Of a stretch of 64,000 nucleotides of DNA, positions 8,316 through 17,699 are shown one piece after another. Source of the DNA: Caldalkalibacillus mannanilyticus JCM 10596 (lineage in GTDB: Bacteria; Bacillota; Bacilli; Caldalkalibacillales; JCM-10596); contig NZ_BAMO01000003.1 in assembly GCF_000615945.1 (NCBI RefSeq), positions 124,001 through 188,000 of the forward strand, in the 5' to 3' direction. The number at the start of each line of letters is the position of its first letter. Position 1 is the stretch's first letter. The notes beneath the pieces are model-generated. The model made no database searches. It had not been told where the DNA came from and saw nothing but the letters and a program-made list of their open reading frames with translations. Position numbers and translations under genes: made by a program.

Positions 8316-10019
8316 CTAAACAATGCTTAACAAACGTTTTACTCTAATCTCAAGCTCTATGAGCGAAAAGGGCTTCACCATATAATCATCCGCCCCCAGC
8401 ATTAATCCGCGCACCACGTCTTCTTCCTTTTTCCGACTGGAAAGCATCATCGCCTTGACATGATGCAATTGAGGATCGGATTTCATCTTTTTCAACAAGC
8501 CAAACCCGTCTAATCTAGGCATGATTCCATCAATAATGCACAAATCAAACCTGTTTTTTTGCAGTAACTCATAAGCCATCTCTCCATCCTGTGCCTCTGC
8601 CATTTCGATTGGAAGTTCCTTCAGCTTTGATTTGACGATAGAAAGAGTTAACTTATCATCATCGACAAGCAATACTTTCTTCAAAGGCTCACTCACAGTG
8701 AAGGCTATACTTCCTTCTTTATCCTTTACTACTATTCGATCACGCCCTTGATTCTTGGCTTCATATAAGGCTTCATCTGCCAGCTTTATCATTTCAAGAG
8801 CTGATTGACCTTCTTTCCATTCAGTGATTCCAGCTGAGAACGTCACATGATGAGGGATTCCTTCATGTTCAATGACTGGTTGCTGACGAATGTCTTGCAT
8901 CACTTTATCAAGAATATAAGAAACTTGATCGGCTGTTGTTTGTGGAAATAAGAGAATAAATTCTTCTCCTCCAAAACGAGCAAGGATATCTGTAGCACGA
9001 ATATTACTCTCTAACATATAACAGAGGGCTTGTAGAATTAAATCCCCTAGATGATGACCATAGGTGTCATTCACCTGCTTAAAATGATCAATATCAATAA
9101 TCGCCAGAGTAAGGGAAGCAGGGTATCTTTTAACTCGATTTAGCTCGGCTTGAAGCTGCAAATCAAAATATCGACGGTTGAATACCCCCGTCAGCGGATC
9201 TCGAAACGCCATGTACTCAAATTGTTTCGATCTGGTTAACAGTCGATAAATTCTTGCTTCCAGCTCTTGGTATTGGAAAGGCTTCGCTACATAATCATCC
9301 GCCCCTAAATGTAGGCATCTGACCTTATCCTCCACATTTCCTCTTCCTGATAAAACGATCAGAGGAATCCATTTTAGCTTGGGATCATCATTTAAGAAAT
9401 GAAAAAGATCATAGCCTGTTTGTGGATACATCATTAGGTCTAAAGTGATTAAATCATAGCTTTGTTCCGTTAATAATTTCTTCGCTGTGCGAATATCCCT
9501 TGCTTCATCCACATCATATCCCTCTGCCTTTAATCTCTGGACGAGAAACGAGCGAAAGATGTCATCATCATCTACCATGAGCAGCCTACAGCCAATAGAA
9601 GGAAACAACGGAACAGAGGATTGCTCTGTATTCTCATGATCCAGTACCAATTCCTTCTGATAGATTTCTAGCTCTGTCTTCAATTGAAGAAGATGCTCCT
9701 TTGCCTGTTGTACCCGAACTGAAATCTCTTTCTCTTGTAACAATACATCCTGCTGTACCGCTTTATCTTGCGTCCACTCCCATTCATTAACGATTTCACT
9801 AGCTATAACCCCTGCTTGTTGATAACCAAAAATCGGAGCACTTCCTTTGATCGTGTGCACAATTCCATATAAATACTTTGCCAGCTCAAGCTCAAAGTCT
9901 TTTTCTAACTGAGTGACTAGATTATCTAGCTGAAGGACCTGTTTTTCTAGCTGTAAAATATATTTTTTTCTCCCCTCTTGAAGGAGCGCCTTATGTTTCT
10001 CCTGTTTCTCTTCTGACAT
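8316..10019 (-). CDS. Hpt-REC-GGDEF-REC diguanylate cyclase response regulator
   Basis: The protein has 567 residues in four modules. Residues ~1-110 form a Hpt-like domain with the phospho-His in VHTIKGSA (His55). Residues ~143-260 are a receiver with DDDD and TLDLMMY. Residues ~275-430 are a GGDEF domain with an intact RFGGEEF active site, preceded five residues earlier by RATD, an RxxD inhibitory I-site. Residues ~447-565 are a second receiver (VDDDK, IIDGIMPRLDG). It should make cyclic-di-GMP under phosphorelay control and be product-inhibited. It lies 14 nt downstream of a single-domain receiver and is divergent from a large histidine kinase, its likely partner. Confidence 0.93.
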   Translation of the reverse strand: MSEEKQEKHKALLQEGRKKYILQLEKQVLQLDNLVTQLEKDFELELAKYLYGIVHTIKGSAPIFGYQQAGVIASEIVNEWEWTQDKAVQQDVLLQEKEISVRVQQAKEHLLQLKTELEIYQKELVLDHENTEQSSVPLFPSIGCRLLMVDDDDIFRSFLVQRLKAEGYDVDEARDIRTAKKLLTEQSYDLITLDLMMYPQTGYDLFHFLNDDPKLKWIPLIVLSGRGNVEDKVRCLHLGADDYVAKPFQYQELEARIYRLLTRSKQFEYMAFRDPLTGVFNRRYFDLQLQAELNRVKRYPASLTLAIIDIDHFKQVNDTYGHHLGDLILQALCYMLESNIRATDILARFGGEEFILLFPQTTADQVSYILDKVMQDIRQQPVIEHEGIPHHVTFSAGITEWKEGQSALEMIKLADEALYEAKNQGRDRIVVKDKEGSIAFTVSEPLKKVLLVDDDKLTLSIVKSKLKELPIEMAEAQDGEMAYELLQKNRFDLCIIDGIMPRLDGFGLLKKMKSDPQLHHVKAMMLSSRKKEEDVVRGLMLGADDYMVKPFSLIELEIRVKRLLSIV

Positions 10020-10033
10020 CGTTTTTCATTCAC

Positions 10034-10405
10034 CTACTTTTCTAGGAGTCCCTCAACTATCGTTACTAATTGCATGGGGCTAAAGGGTTTTGTCATATAC
10101 GCAGTCACTCCTGCCAGCATCGCCTGATCCCGATCCGTCTGTTGAGCCTTTGCCGTTAGTAATAGAACAGGCGTTTCTCGATTCGCGGTCTTTGATTGAC
10201 GCACCCACTCGCAGATCTCAACCCCTGTTTTTTCAGGCATCATATAATCGAGGATCAGTAAATCAAATTCTTGTTTCATTAGAAGGTCTATTGCTTGTTG
10301 ACCATCTCCCGCTTCCGTCAGTTGATACCCCTCATCCTCTAAGGTTTCCGTCAATAAGAACCTCAACGCCTCTTCATCATCCGCTAACAAAATTCGATAT
10401 CCCAT
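10034..10405 (-). CDS. Single-domain (CheY-like) response regulator
   Basis: This 123-residue stand-alone receiver has the acidic pocket ADDEE, the phospho-acceptor in LLILDYMMPEKTG, the switch Thr in VLLLTAKA and Lys in AYMTKPFSP. It has no output domain, so it probably shuttles phosphate or acts by protein contact. It is the first gene of a two-gene operon with the Hpt-REC-GGDEF-REC protein, whose Hpt domain could receive its phosphate. The adjacent divergent histidine kinase is the obvious donor. Confidence 0.9.
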   Translation of the reverse strand: MGYRILLADDEEALRFLLTETLEDEGYQLTEAGDGQQAIDLLMKQEFDLLILDYMMPEKTGVEICEWVRQSKTANRETPVLLLTAKAQQTDRDQAMLAGVTAYMTKPFSPMQLVTIVEGLLEK

Positions 10406-10544
10406 CCTTGCTTGTCTCCCTTTGATTTGAAAATGTTACTAAGCCTTACTTGTATAAATACAGCTTGATTTAACCGAAGTAACTAGTATACTCAAAAAAT
10501 AAAAAATGATGTAACTTCTTATGATCTAAACCCTATAGAAACGA

Positions 10545-12986
10545 GTGACCACACCTATGATGACACATTTTTTTAGAAAAAGTATCTATAGGCAATACCT
10601 TTTATTATTTATTTGCTTTATGATTCTATTTCTTCTTTGTTCTAGCTTACTCTCTTGGTATGATTATCGACAAAAAATCTCCTATTTAGTCCAAATCGAA
10701 GAACTGACCCATAAACAGCGTTTAATTAGTGAAGTCGAAGATAACCTCAATCGTGTCTTATTTGAAGGAAGAGGGTATTTAGCCTTTCATCGTGAAGAAT
10801 TTCTATCTAGAATGGAACAAGAAAAAGAAGACTTGCGAGAAGTCATTGCTCTCTTTCAGACTCTTCCGCTTGATGAATCGGATCATGCCTATCTCAACGC
10901 GATCCTTCAATTTAGTGAATATTACTTCGACCATGCCTTTCATATTGCCATTTCCTATGTAAAGGAAAATAATCAACAGGCGATCGAACAGTTCTCTGCT
11001 TCTGGTGTCACCCACAATGTGAACGAGATTCGTACTCAAACAACAAAACATACCAAACAAATAGATGATCAAATTATGATTATTCAAGCAGAGTACCACC
11101 AGAACATCAATCAGAGTCAATATATATTTTTTGGTTTTATCGTTCTTATCATCCTCGTTCTGATGGGCATAGCGGTTCGCATGGCAAGGAATGTTGGTGT
11201 TCCTCTCTCTCATTTAGCCCTAGCCTCTGATCAACTAGCACGTGGGGAGTATGTTGAACTTTCATTTAAGCATCGCCAAGATGAGCTTGGGGCGTTATCC
11301 CGTTCATTTGAAAATATGGTTCAGCATATTCAAGAACATGAACAAGAACTTGTTGCTCAAAACGAAGAGCTGTTAGCACAGCAGGATGAGCTTCAAGCTC
11401 AGCAGATTGAATTAGAATTTGCCCTAGAAAAAATGAATCAAAACAAACAATTGCTTGAACGCAGGAACCATTTCAATCTATCCCTTGCTACCACTCTTGA
11501 TCAGCAAGAGCTTTTACAAAGCATTATTGAGAATATTAGCAGCTTAATGGACGCAGATAAGGCTTGTATCGTGTTAGTCAAGGGACAGTATGACTATGCC
11601 CATATAGGAATCTCCGAAAATGGAATGAAGCAATTTATTACGCATATGTTAGAAGGAATTTTACCAAAAATGTATGCCCAAAAGGACCCTTATATTGTAT
11701 CTAGGGAGGCAGTGGAAACAGAAAAGGGATACCATGAAGAGATGTTCATTCTTCATGACCTCATCGTTCCTGTGCTCTCACATGAAGAAGAAGTTGTCGC
11801 CCTGATCGTTTTAACGCGAATGGGCAAAGCCTTCAATGCGGACGAGAAACAGGAAATGAAAGCTCTGGCTAGACAAATCTCTGTGACATTGGACAAGCTC
11901 ACTCTATATAAACAAACAGAGCAGGCCAGAAAGATCAATCAAGATATTATTAACTCCGTCAGAGAAGGGATCCAGCTTGTGGACGAACGTGGACGAATAA
12001 GGCAAGTGAACCGACAATGGGGAGAAATGATGGGACAACAGGATATCAATTCAGTCAATGGCTTCTCAATCCAGCGCTGGTTGCCGATGATCAAAGAAAG
12101 CGTTAAGGATCATGCGGAATTAGTCGCATTTATGCTTGGAGTGATTCATGATCAATTCCATGATCATGAAGATCATAAAAAAGTAATCTACCAAACAAAT
12201 GAAGCAAGTCCTCGTTTTATTCAAGTGTATTTCGAAACCATTTATAACGGGCAAGAGAAAATAGGGACTATTTTCGTTCATCGTGATATGACCAGCGAAT
12301 ATGAGATTGATCGAATGAAATCAGAGCTTGTTAGTACGGTTAGTCATGAGCTACGTACCCCCTTGTCTAGTGTTCTAGGGTTTACCGAACTTATGTTAAC
12401 GAAGGACGTATCATCAGACAAGCAAAAGAAATACTTAGCAACCATTCAGCGTGAAGCTCAACGCTTAACGTCCTTAATCAATGACTTCCTTGATGTTCAG
12501 CGTATGGAAGCAGGAAAACAATCCTATTCGATGCATCTCTTACACTTGGAGCCAATGATTGAAGAAATCATCGAAGCACAGACACTTCAAACCACTAAGC
12601 ATTCGATTCATTATCAGAAGGAAATCGATCCTGTCCCTATGATGAAAGGGGATCCTGATCGTATTAAGCAAGTATTCACAAATCTAATGAACAATGCCAT
12701 TAAATATTCACCAAATGGAGGAACCATTACGATTTCGGCGAAAGCAGACAAACAGCATTTGATCATCTCCATCTCAGATGAAGGGCTAGGCATACCCGAG
12801 GAGGCGCTCCCTCTATTATTTAATAAGTTTTCTCGAATTGATAATACAGATCGCAGAGAAATTGGCGGGACCGGGCTTGGACTAGCGATTAGTAAAGAAA
12901 TTATGAAAGCCCATTCTGGAAAAATCAAAGTGGAATCAAGCTTAGGTAAAGGAAGTATCTTCTCTCTCTACTTTCCACTCCCCTAA
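10545..12986 (+). CDS. Membrane sensor histidine kinase (HAMP-GAF-PAS-HisKA-HATPase)
   Basis: The protein has 813 residues. Membrane segments at ~17-37 and ~195-212 flank a helical extracytoplasmic sensor of about 155 residues. A HAMP domain (~213-268), a Gln/Glu-rich coiled coil (HEQELVAQNEELLAQQDEL), a GAF domain (~305-460) and a PAS domain (~465-580) follow. HisKA has STVSHELRTPLSS with phospho-His near residue 601. The ATPase domain has NAIKYSPNGG, DEGLGIP and GTGLGLAIS. The start is GTG at 10545; ATG at 10557 is possible, and neither has a strong ribosome binding site. It is divergent from the receiver/GGDEF pair and probably controls it. Confidence 0.92.
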   Translation: MTTPMMTHFFRKSIYRQYLLLFICFMILFLLCSSLLSWYDYRQKISYLVQIEELTHKQRLISEVEDNLNRVLFEGRGYLAFHREEFLSRMEQEKEDLREVIALFQTLPLDESDHAYLNAILQFSEYYFDHAFHIAISYVKENNQQAIEQFSASGVTHNVNEIRTQTTKHTKQIDDQIMIIQAEYHQNINQSQYIFFGFIVLIILVLMGIAVRMARNVGVPLSHLALASDQLARGEYVELSFKHRQDELGALSRSFENMVQHIQEHEQELVAQNEELLAQQDELQAQQIELEFALEKMNQNKQLLERRNHFNLSLATTLDQQELLQSIIENISSLMDADKACIVLVKGQYDYAHIGISENGMKQFITHMLEGILPKMYAQKDPYIVSREAVETEKGYHEEMFILHDLIVPVLSHEEEVVALIVLTRMGKAFNADEKQEMKALARQISVTLDKLTLYKQTEQARKINQDIINSVREGIQLVDERGRIRQVNRQWGEMMGQQDINSVNGFSIQRWLPMIKESVKDHAELVAFMLGVIHDQFHDHEDHKKVIYQTNEASPRFIQVYFETIYNGQEKIGTIFVHRDMTSEYEIDRMKSELVSTVSHELRTPLSSVLGFTELMLTKDVSSDKQKKYLATIQREAQRLTSLINDFLDVQRMEAGKQSYSMHLLHLEPMIEEIIEAQTLQTTKHSIHYQKEIDPVPMMKGDPDRIKQVFTNLMNNAIKYSPNGGTITISAKADKQHLIISISDEGLGIPEEALPLLFNKFSRIDNTDRREIGGTGLGLAISKEIMKAHSGKIKVESSLGKGSIFSLYFPLP

Positions 12987-12994
12987 GGAGTGAA

Positions 12995-13064
12995 CAAAAA
13001 AACTGTGTCCATCACCTTCTTTCAACCCATTGGGAAAGAAAGCGGGGATTACACAGTTTTTTTT
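12995..13064. terminator. Bidirectional terminator between histidine kinase and ywiB
   Basis: AAAAAAACTGTGT (12995-13007) pairs with ACACAGTTTTTTTT (13051-13064). An inner CTTTC/GAAAG pairing closes the long loop. U-tracts exist on both strands, and the element lies between two convergent genes. Confidence 0.8.
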
Positions 13065-13500
13065 ATCCTTTTTCTTTGATTTCTATGAACAGCTTCACTT
13101 GCCCCACCTTGGTTCCACCTAGATTCAGATCATAGCGCAGGGTCAGCCGACTCAATCCGGCTTTCATTCCCATGAATTCTACTTTCTTTGTCTTGGTTTC
13201 TAATTTCATCCGACCATGGGGGGTTAGATAAAAGCTTTCTGTTTCTTCATCCACTCGAAAGAGATGGTTCATTCGTACAGCACCGTGACGAATGAGTTGT
13301 AGTTGGTTCCCTTGTATCTTAAGTGTATTGTGGATTTCAAGTCCTTCATCCTGTATTTCAGTATACTGAAGATAGGTTATACCCTCTTTCTCAACGAGGC
13401 GACCTTGAAGCTCCTGCTGTTCTTCCATCACCTGCTGTCCATCTTCAATTCGAGAGTGGATTTTTAGTAAGACCTCTTGTCTTTCCTCTATTCCATTCAT
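13063..13500 (-). CDS. ywiB: DUF1934 family protein (YwiB-like)
   Basis: The protein has 145 residues and is rich in beta-strand patterns. It ends in LRYDLNLGGTKVGQVKLFIEIKEK, typical of the DUF1934/YwiB family of calycin-like small barrels. GMKAGLSRLTLRYDL is a conserved block. The biochemical role is unknown. It starts 7 nt after the speB stop, so it is probably the last gene of the speE-speB-ywiB operon. Its 3' end overlaps the bidirectional terminator. Confidence 0.85.
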   Translation of the reverse strand: MNGIEERQEVLLKIHSRIEDGQQVMEEQQELQGRLVEKEGITYLQYTEIQDEGLEIHNTLKIQGNQLQLIRHGAVRMNHLFRVDEETESFYLTPHGRMKLETKTKKVEFMGMKAGLSRLTLRYDLNLGGTKVGQVKLFIEIKEKG

Positions 13501-13507
13501 ACGATCA

Positions 13508-14379
13508 TTACTTCACCCATCCTAAGAGAATTTCACGGACGAATTTAGAAGCCGCAATTTGTGTCTGTTCAGTAGGATCATAAGCTGGAGCAACCTCCAC
13601 GATATCTGCACCAATCACCTGTAAGTCTGAACGAGCAATAAGGTGGATCGCTTCAAGCAACTCCTTAGAGGTAATCCCTCCAGCTTCAGCTGTCCCTGTA
13701 CCAGGTGCAGCAGAAGGATCAAGAACATCAATATCAATGGTAATATAGACGGGCCTTCCTGCTAATGTAGGCAAGATCTGCTTTAGCGGTTCAACCACTT
13801 CAAATTTATGCATATGCATGCCCGACTCTTTGGCGAACTGAAATTCCTCTCTCATGCCAGAGCGTATCCCTAGTGAATACACGTTAGGTGCTCCAATTAA
13901 ATGGCATGCTTTGCGAATCGGTGTCGAGTGGGATAATGGTTCCCCCTCATACTGTTCACGTAAATCAGCATGGGCATCAATATGAATAAGCGCCATGTCA
14001 GGGTATTTTTTATAGACCTCTTGGATAATTGGCCAGGAAACGAGATGCTCTCCACCTAGACCGAGTGGAAACTTGTCATCAGCTAAAAGCTTACCTACGA
14101 AATCGGCAATCATGTCTAAGCTTCTTGCTGCATTCCCAAAAGGTAATGGGATATCTCCCGCATCATGAAAGGAACCTCCTCTAGATGTCGATCCAAATAA
14201 GGACTGTACTCTTCTAACCCTAGAGAAACCTCTCTAATTCTAGCAGGACCAAATCTTGACCCAGGACGAAAGCTCACCGTAAAGTCCATGGGCATTCCAT
14301 AAATAACCGCCTTACTTTCGGCATAGTTCTGCTGACTGGCGATAAAAATATTTCCAGAATAAGCTTCATCAAAACGCAT
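13508..14379 (-). pseudogene. speB: Agmatinase SpeB, frameshifted near 14168
   Basis: Agmatinase hydrolyses agmatine to putrescine and urea and uses a binuclear manganese site. The N-terminal half MRFDEAYSGNIFIASQQ and SFRPGSRFGPARIREVSLGL is clear. The metal ligands follow in LGGEHLVSW, IDAHADLRE and ITIDIDVLDPS. The first frame runs into EVPFMMREI and stops. The normal HDAGDIPLPFGNAARSLDM is in the -1 frame, so one T is probably missing from CCTTTCATGATG. The start has AGGGGGG upstream. It lies directly after speE. If the indel is real, the strain would lack this putrescine route. Confidence 0.9.
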
Positions 14380-14390
14380 GATTGCCCCCC

Positions 14391-15224
14391 CTATTTGCCT
14401 TCTGTCAAGTCTTGTACAAATTTAGGTAAGACAAACGCAGCTTTGTGCAGCTCAGGAGTATAGTACTTAGTTTCAATAGCGTTAAATCTTGCAGGGTCTA
14501 CTTCTAGTGGATCATGCTTCTTTGACCCCAGCGTAAATGTCCACATTCCACTTGGATAGGTTGGAATATTGCAAGTGTATAAGCGAGTAATAGGGAAGAT
14601 TCCTTTCACATCTGCAAATACTTTCTTAATCAGATCGCCATGGAACCAAGGGTTGTCAGATTGAGCGACAAAGATCCCTTCTTCTGTTAGCGCCTCATAA
14701 ATCCCTTGATAGAAGCCGCGTTCAAAAAGCTTGGCAGCAGGTCCTACAGGCTCTGTGGAATCAACCATAATCACGTCGTATTCGTTCTTGTGATTATGAA
14801 TATGCATAAAGCCATCATCTACTTGAACCTCTACGCGAGGATTATCCAGCTCTCCAGCAATGTTAGGTAAATGCTTCTTAGAATATTCTATAACCTTACC
14901 ATCGATTTCAACCAGTACCGCCTTTTCTACAGAGGCATGCTTAAGAACTTCACGGATCGCTCCACCGTCACCTCCACCCACAACCAATACCTTTTTAGGG
15001 TTCGGATGTGTAAATAAAGGAACATGGGAAACCATCTCATGATACACAAACTCGTCTTTATCTGTCGTCATGACCATTCCATCAAGAACAAGCATGGTTC
15101 CAAATTCTTCTGTTTCAATCATATCAAGCTTTTGAAATTCGGTTTGTTCCGTATGTAAGGTTTCTTTAATCTTTGTTGTAATGCCATGTCTGGGTGTTTG
15201 TTTTTCTGTATACCATAAATCCAT
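14391..15224 (-). CDS. speE: Spermidine synthase
   Basis: This polyamine aminopropyltransferase moves the aminopropyl group from decarboxylated S-adenosylmethionine to putrescine. Motifs are [18 protein letters not shown] (nucleotide-binding loop), [14 protein letters not shown] (catalytic Asp) and QSDNPWFH. The start is ATG at 15224, giving [11 protein letters not shown], with GAGGTGA upstream. An upstream frame extension has no ribosome binding site. It heads the speE-speB-ywiB operon and is divergent from the PBP gene, an order also seen in Bacillus subtilis. Confidence 0.95.
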   Translation of the reverse strand: MDLWYTEKQTPRHGITTKIKETLHTEQTEFQKLDMIETEEFGTMLVLDGMVMTTDKDEFVYHEMVSHVPLFTHPNPKKVLVVGGGDGGAIREVLKHASVEKAVLVEIDGKVIEYSKKHLPNIAGELDNPRVEVQVDDGFMHIHNHKNEYDVIMVDSTEPVGPAAKLFERGFYQGIYEALTEEGIFVAQSDNPWFHGDLIKKVFADVKGIFPITRLYTCNIPTYPSGMWTFTLGSKKHDPLEVDPARFNAIETKYYTPELHKAAFVLPKFVQDLTEGK

Positions 15225-15265
15225 CGCTCTCACCTCTTAAAATAAGATTACCTCATAACAAACAA

Positions 15266-15293
15266 ATTATAACGAACCACCTTAAAAATGCAA
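15266..15293 (-). promoter_or_regulatory. Probable sigma-A promoter of speE operon
   Basis: On the minus strand, -35 TTGCAT (15288-15293) and -10 TATAAT (15266-15271) have a 16-nt spacer. They lie about 42 nt before the speE ATG. Confidence 0.6.
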
Positions 15294-15381
15294 GAAAAAA
15301 CTTATCATCCTATCAACTATCTAGTATAAACCTCGCCAAAAGTCTCCATACTTGTACTAAAACGATGGGGAGATGTTTTTT

Positions 15382-17436
15382 ATGGAAGTGATAAGAGAGC
15401 CTCGTATGGTTCGTTTGGTTAAATGGATAAGTAAGCTATTCATTTTCTTTTTCATCCTGACAATCCTGCTCACGGCTGTGGTCATTATTGGCTTGCTCTA
15501 TCTTAGATCACAACCACTTCCCACTCATCACCTGCAAGAAACCACGACGATTTATGCAGCAGATGGTCAAATCATAGACACCATTCATCAGGGCCAAAAC
15601 AGGACATACGTCCCCATAGAACAAATGCCCTCCTACTTATTACAAGCCGCCATCGCTGTTGAAGATCAGCGCTTTTTTGAACATTATGGCATTGATTTCA
15701 AACGTGTAGTCGGAGCCATGATTGTCAATGTCAAAAACCAAGCCTTTGTCGAGGGAGCAAGCACGATTACCCAACAATTAGCGCGCAACCTCTACCTCAA
15801 TCATGATAAAACCTGGCAACGCAAGCTACAAGAAGCAATCTATACCATTCAGCTCGAAATGCATTATTCCAAAAGTCATATTTTAGAGCGCTATTTAAAT
15901 CAAATCTATTTCGGACACTCTGCTTACGGAGTCGAGTCGGCTGCCCAGCTTTTCTTTGGGAAAAGCGTAAGTGAGCTCACTCTAGCTGAAAGCGCTATGC
16001 TAGCAGGTATCCCTAAGGGACCAAGATACTACTCTCCTTTTCTAAATATGGACAATGCCAAGACAAGACAAGAATTAATTTTGCGCTTAATGCAGCAACA
16101 GGGCTTTATTTCTGAAGAAGAAAGAAGTGCGGCTGTTAATGAAGAGCTTGTTTTTATTGATCCTGAACAGAAAAAGCTGACAAATGATAATCTGGCTCCC
16201 TTTTTTACCGATTACGTGCGAAGTATTGTCATCCAGCACTACGGGATCGATGAAGAGGTTTTTGAACAGGGTGGCTTAAGAATTTATACGACTCTTGATC
16301 CTGCTATGCAGAAAAAGGCAGAGGACACCATGGCAGAGTATCTCCCTCTTGATCGAGAGTTACAAGGAGCCTTGGTTGCTATGGACCCTCGAACAGGTTC
16401 TGTACGTGCTCTTGTAGGAGGCAAGAACTATCAGGATTCACCCTATAATCGAGCCTTTGCCGAACGACAGCCTGGTTCATCCATCAAGCCGTTTTTATAT
16501 TATGCTGCTTTAGAGCAAGGATTCACTCCCTTAACATTGATGAAAAGCGAGCCTACTGTTTTTACCTACGATGATGGACGAGCGACCTATACTCCTCGTA
16601 ATTTTAATGATTCCTATCCAAATGATTATATTACGATGGAAAGAGCCATTGCGAAGTCAGACAATATCTATGCGGTTAAAACCATTCAATACGTTGGGGA
16701 AGAATTGTTTATTGATACCCTGCAACGCTTTGGCTTAGACCGATCTTTTGCTCCTCTACCCTCTCTCGCACTGGGGGCGCAAAATGTGAATTTGTTTCAA
16801 ATGGTTCGAGGCTATTCTGCTCTTGCTAATGAAGGAGCTCTACCGAAGCCTTTGGCCATCCTGCGCATTGAAGACCGGCTGGGAAATACCATTGTTCATG
16901 TTCAGCCAGAGCAAGATCAGGCTTTGGACTCCGACTATGTGTTTATTTTGAATCGAATGATGCGCAGTGTTTTTGAGCCTGGCGGTACTGGACATCGCGT
17001 GTCTTCTCTGCTTAATAGACCTGTCGCAGGAAAAACAGGTTCTACTGATACAGATGCTTGGATGATTGGATATACTCCTCAATTGGTCACGGGGGTTTGG
17101 GTCGGCTATGATCAGGGAAGGCTGATCAATCATAATAATGACGGGCGGTTAGCTGCACAGATTTGGGCTACATTCTTGGAAGGGGCTTTAGAAGATCAAA
17201 TGCCTGCTCTGTTTCCTGTACCTGAAGGAGTCGTTGGTGCTTATATCAATCCAGATAACGGGAAGCTAGCTACGGAGCATTGTCCGGCAAAAAAACTATT
17301 GTACTTTAAACAAGGGACGGAGCCTACAGAGTTTTGTTTAGAACACCTACCTGAACCAAATCATGAACCAGAAGCATTGGAAGTCCCAGAACCTTCCTCC
17401 ATTTGGGATAAGTTCAAGGATTGGTGGCACCGATAA
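15382..17436 (+). CDS. pbpG: Class A penicillin-binding protein (bifunctional transglycosylase/transpeptidase, PbpG type)
   Basis: The protein has about 684 residues. One membrane anchor (FIFFFILTILLTAVVIIGLLY) is followed by a GT51 transglycosylase domain with VEDQRFFEHYGID and GASTITQQLARNLYLNH. The transpeptidase domain has SxxK in PGSSIKPF (near residue 366), SDN in AKSDNIYA and KTG in AGKTGSTDTDAW (near residue 550). It polymerises and cross-links peptidoglycan outside the membrane. ATG at 15382 is 9 nt after GGGGAG; ATG at 15373 abuts that site. The divergent speE neighbour matches B. subtilis pbpG (PBP2d, linked to sporulation), so the symbol rests on length and context. Confidence 0.92.
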   Translation: MEVIREPRMVRLVKWISKLFIFFFILTILLTAVVIIGLLYLRSQPLPTHHLQETTTIYAADGQIIDTIHQGQNRTYVPIEQMPSYLLQAAIAVEDQRFFEHYGIDFKRVVGAMIVNVKNQAFVEGASTITQQLARNLYLNHDKTWQRKLQEAIYTIQLEMHYSKSHILERYLNQIYFGHSAYGVESAAQLFFGKSVSELTLAESAMLAGIPKGPRYYSPFLNMDNAKTRQELILRLMQQQGFISEEERSAAVNEELVFIDPEQKKLTNDNLAPFFTDYVRSIVIQHYGIDEEVFEQGGLRIYTTLDPAMQKKAEDTMAEYLPLDRELQGALVAMDPRTGSVRALVGGKNYQDSPYNRAFAERQPGSSIKPFLYYAALEQGFTPLTLMKSEPTVFTYDDGRATYTPRNFNDSYPNDYITMERAIAKSDNIYAVKTIQYVGEELFIDTLQRFGLDRSFAPLPSLALGAQNVNLFQMVRGYSALANEGALPKPLAILRIEDRLGNTIVHVQPEQDQALDSDYVFILNRMMRSVFEPGGTGHRVSSLLNRPVAGKTGSTDTDAWMIGYTPQLVTGVWVGYDQGRLINHNNDGRLAAQIWATFLEGALEDQMPALFPVPEGVVGAYINPDNGKLATEHCPAKKLLYFKQGTEPTEFCLEHLPEPNHEPEALEVPEPSSIWDKFKDWWHR

Positions 17437-17490
17437 GCAAGCCAGCTAAATAGTGAGCGTAAACATTCTATACAGAAGATAGAGTTACAC

Positions 17491-17521
17491 AAAAAGGCAA
17501 GGGAGCATCCCCTGCCTTTTT
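17491..17521 (+). terminator. Rho-independent terminator of the PBP gene
   Basis: AAAAAGGCAAGGG (17491-17503) pairs with CCCCTGCCTTTTT (17509-17521) around a 5-nt loop and ends in a T-run. The stem is nearly perfect. Confidence 0.85.
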
Positions 17522-17527
17522 GCTGTC

Positions 17528-17554
17528 CTAGTATATATTCTGTCTATATACTAG
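17528..17554. repeat. Perfect 10-bp inverted repeat upstream of the DUF4015 gene
   Basis: CTAGTATATA and TATATACTAG are exact complements separated by TTCTGTC. The element lies just past the PBP terminator and about 145 nt before the next gene, which suits a repressor or activator operator. A 12-codon open frame with a GGAGGG site (ATG at 17636, stop TAA at 17672) lies between it and the gene. Confidence 0.5.
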
Positions 17555-17699
17555 CTCCTATTTTACTGCTTTATGAGATATGACACAATCTTTCTCAGCG
17601 AAGTCACAAAATGTTCAAATTTATGGAGGGTTTCCATGAATTATATCATTGCTTTTTCGCTACCTCGGTTACACTAACAATAACATAAAGGAAAGGTGT

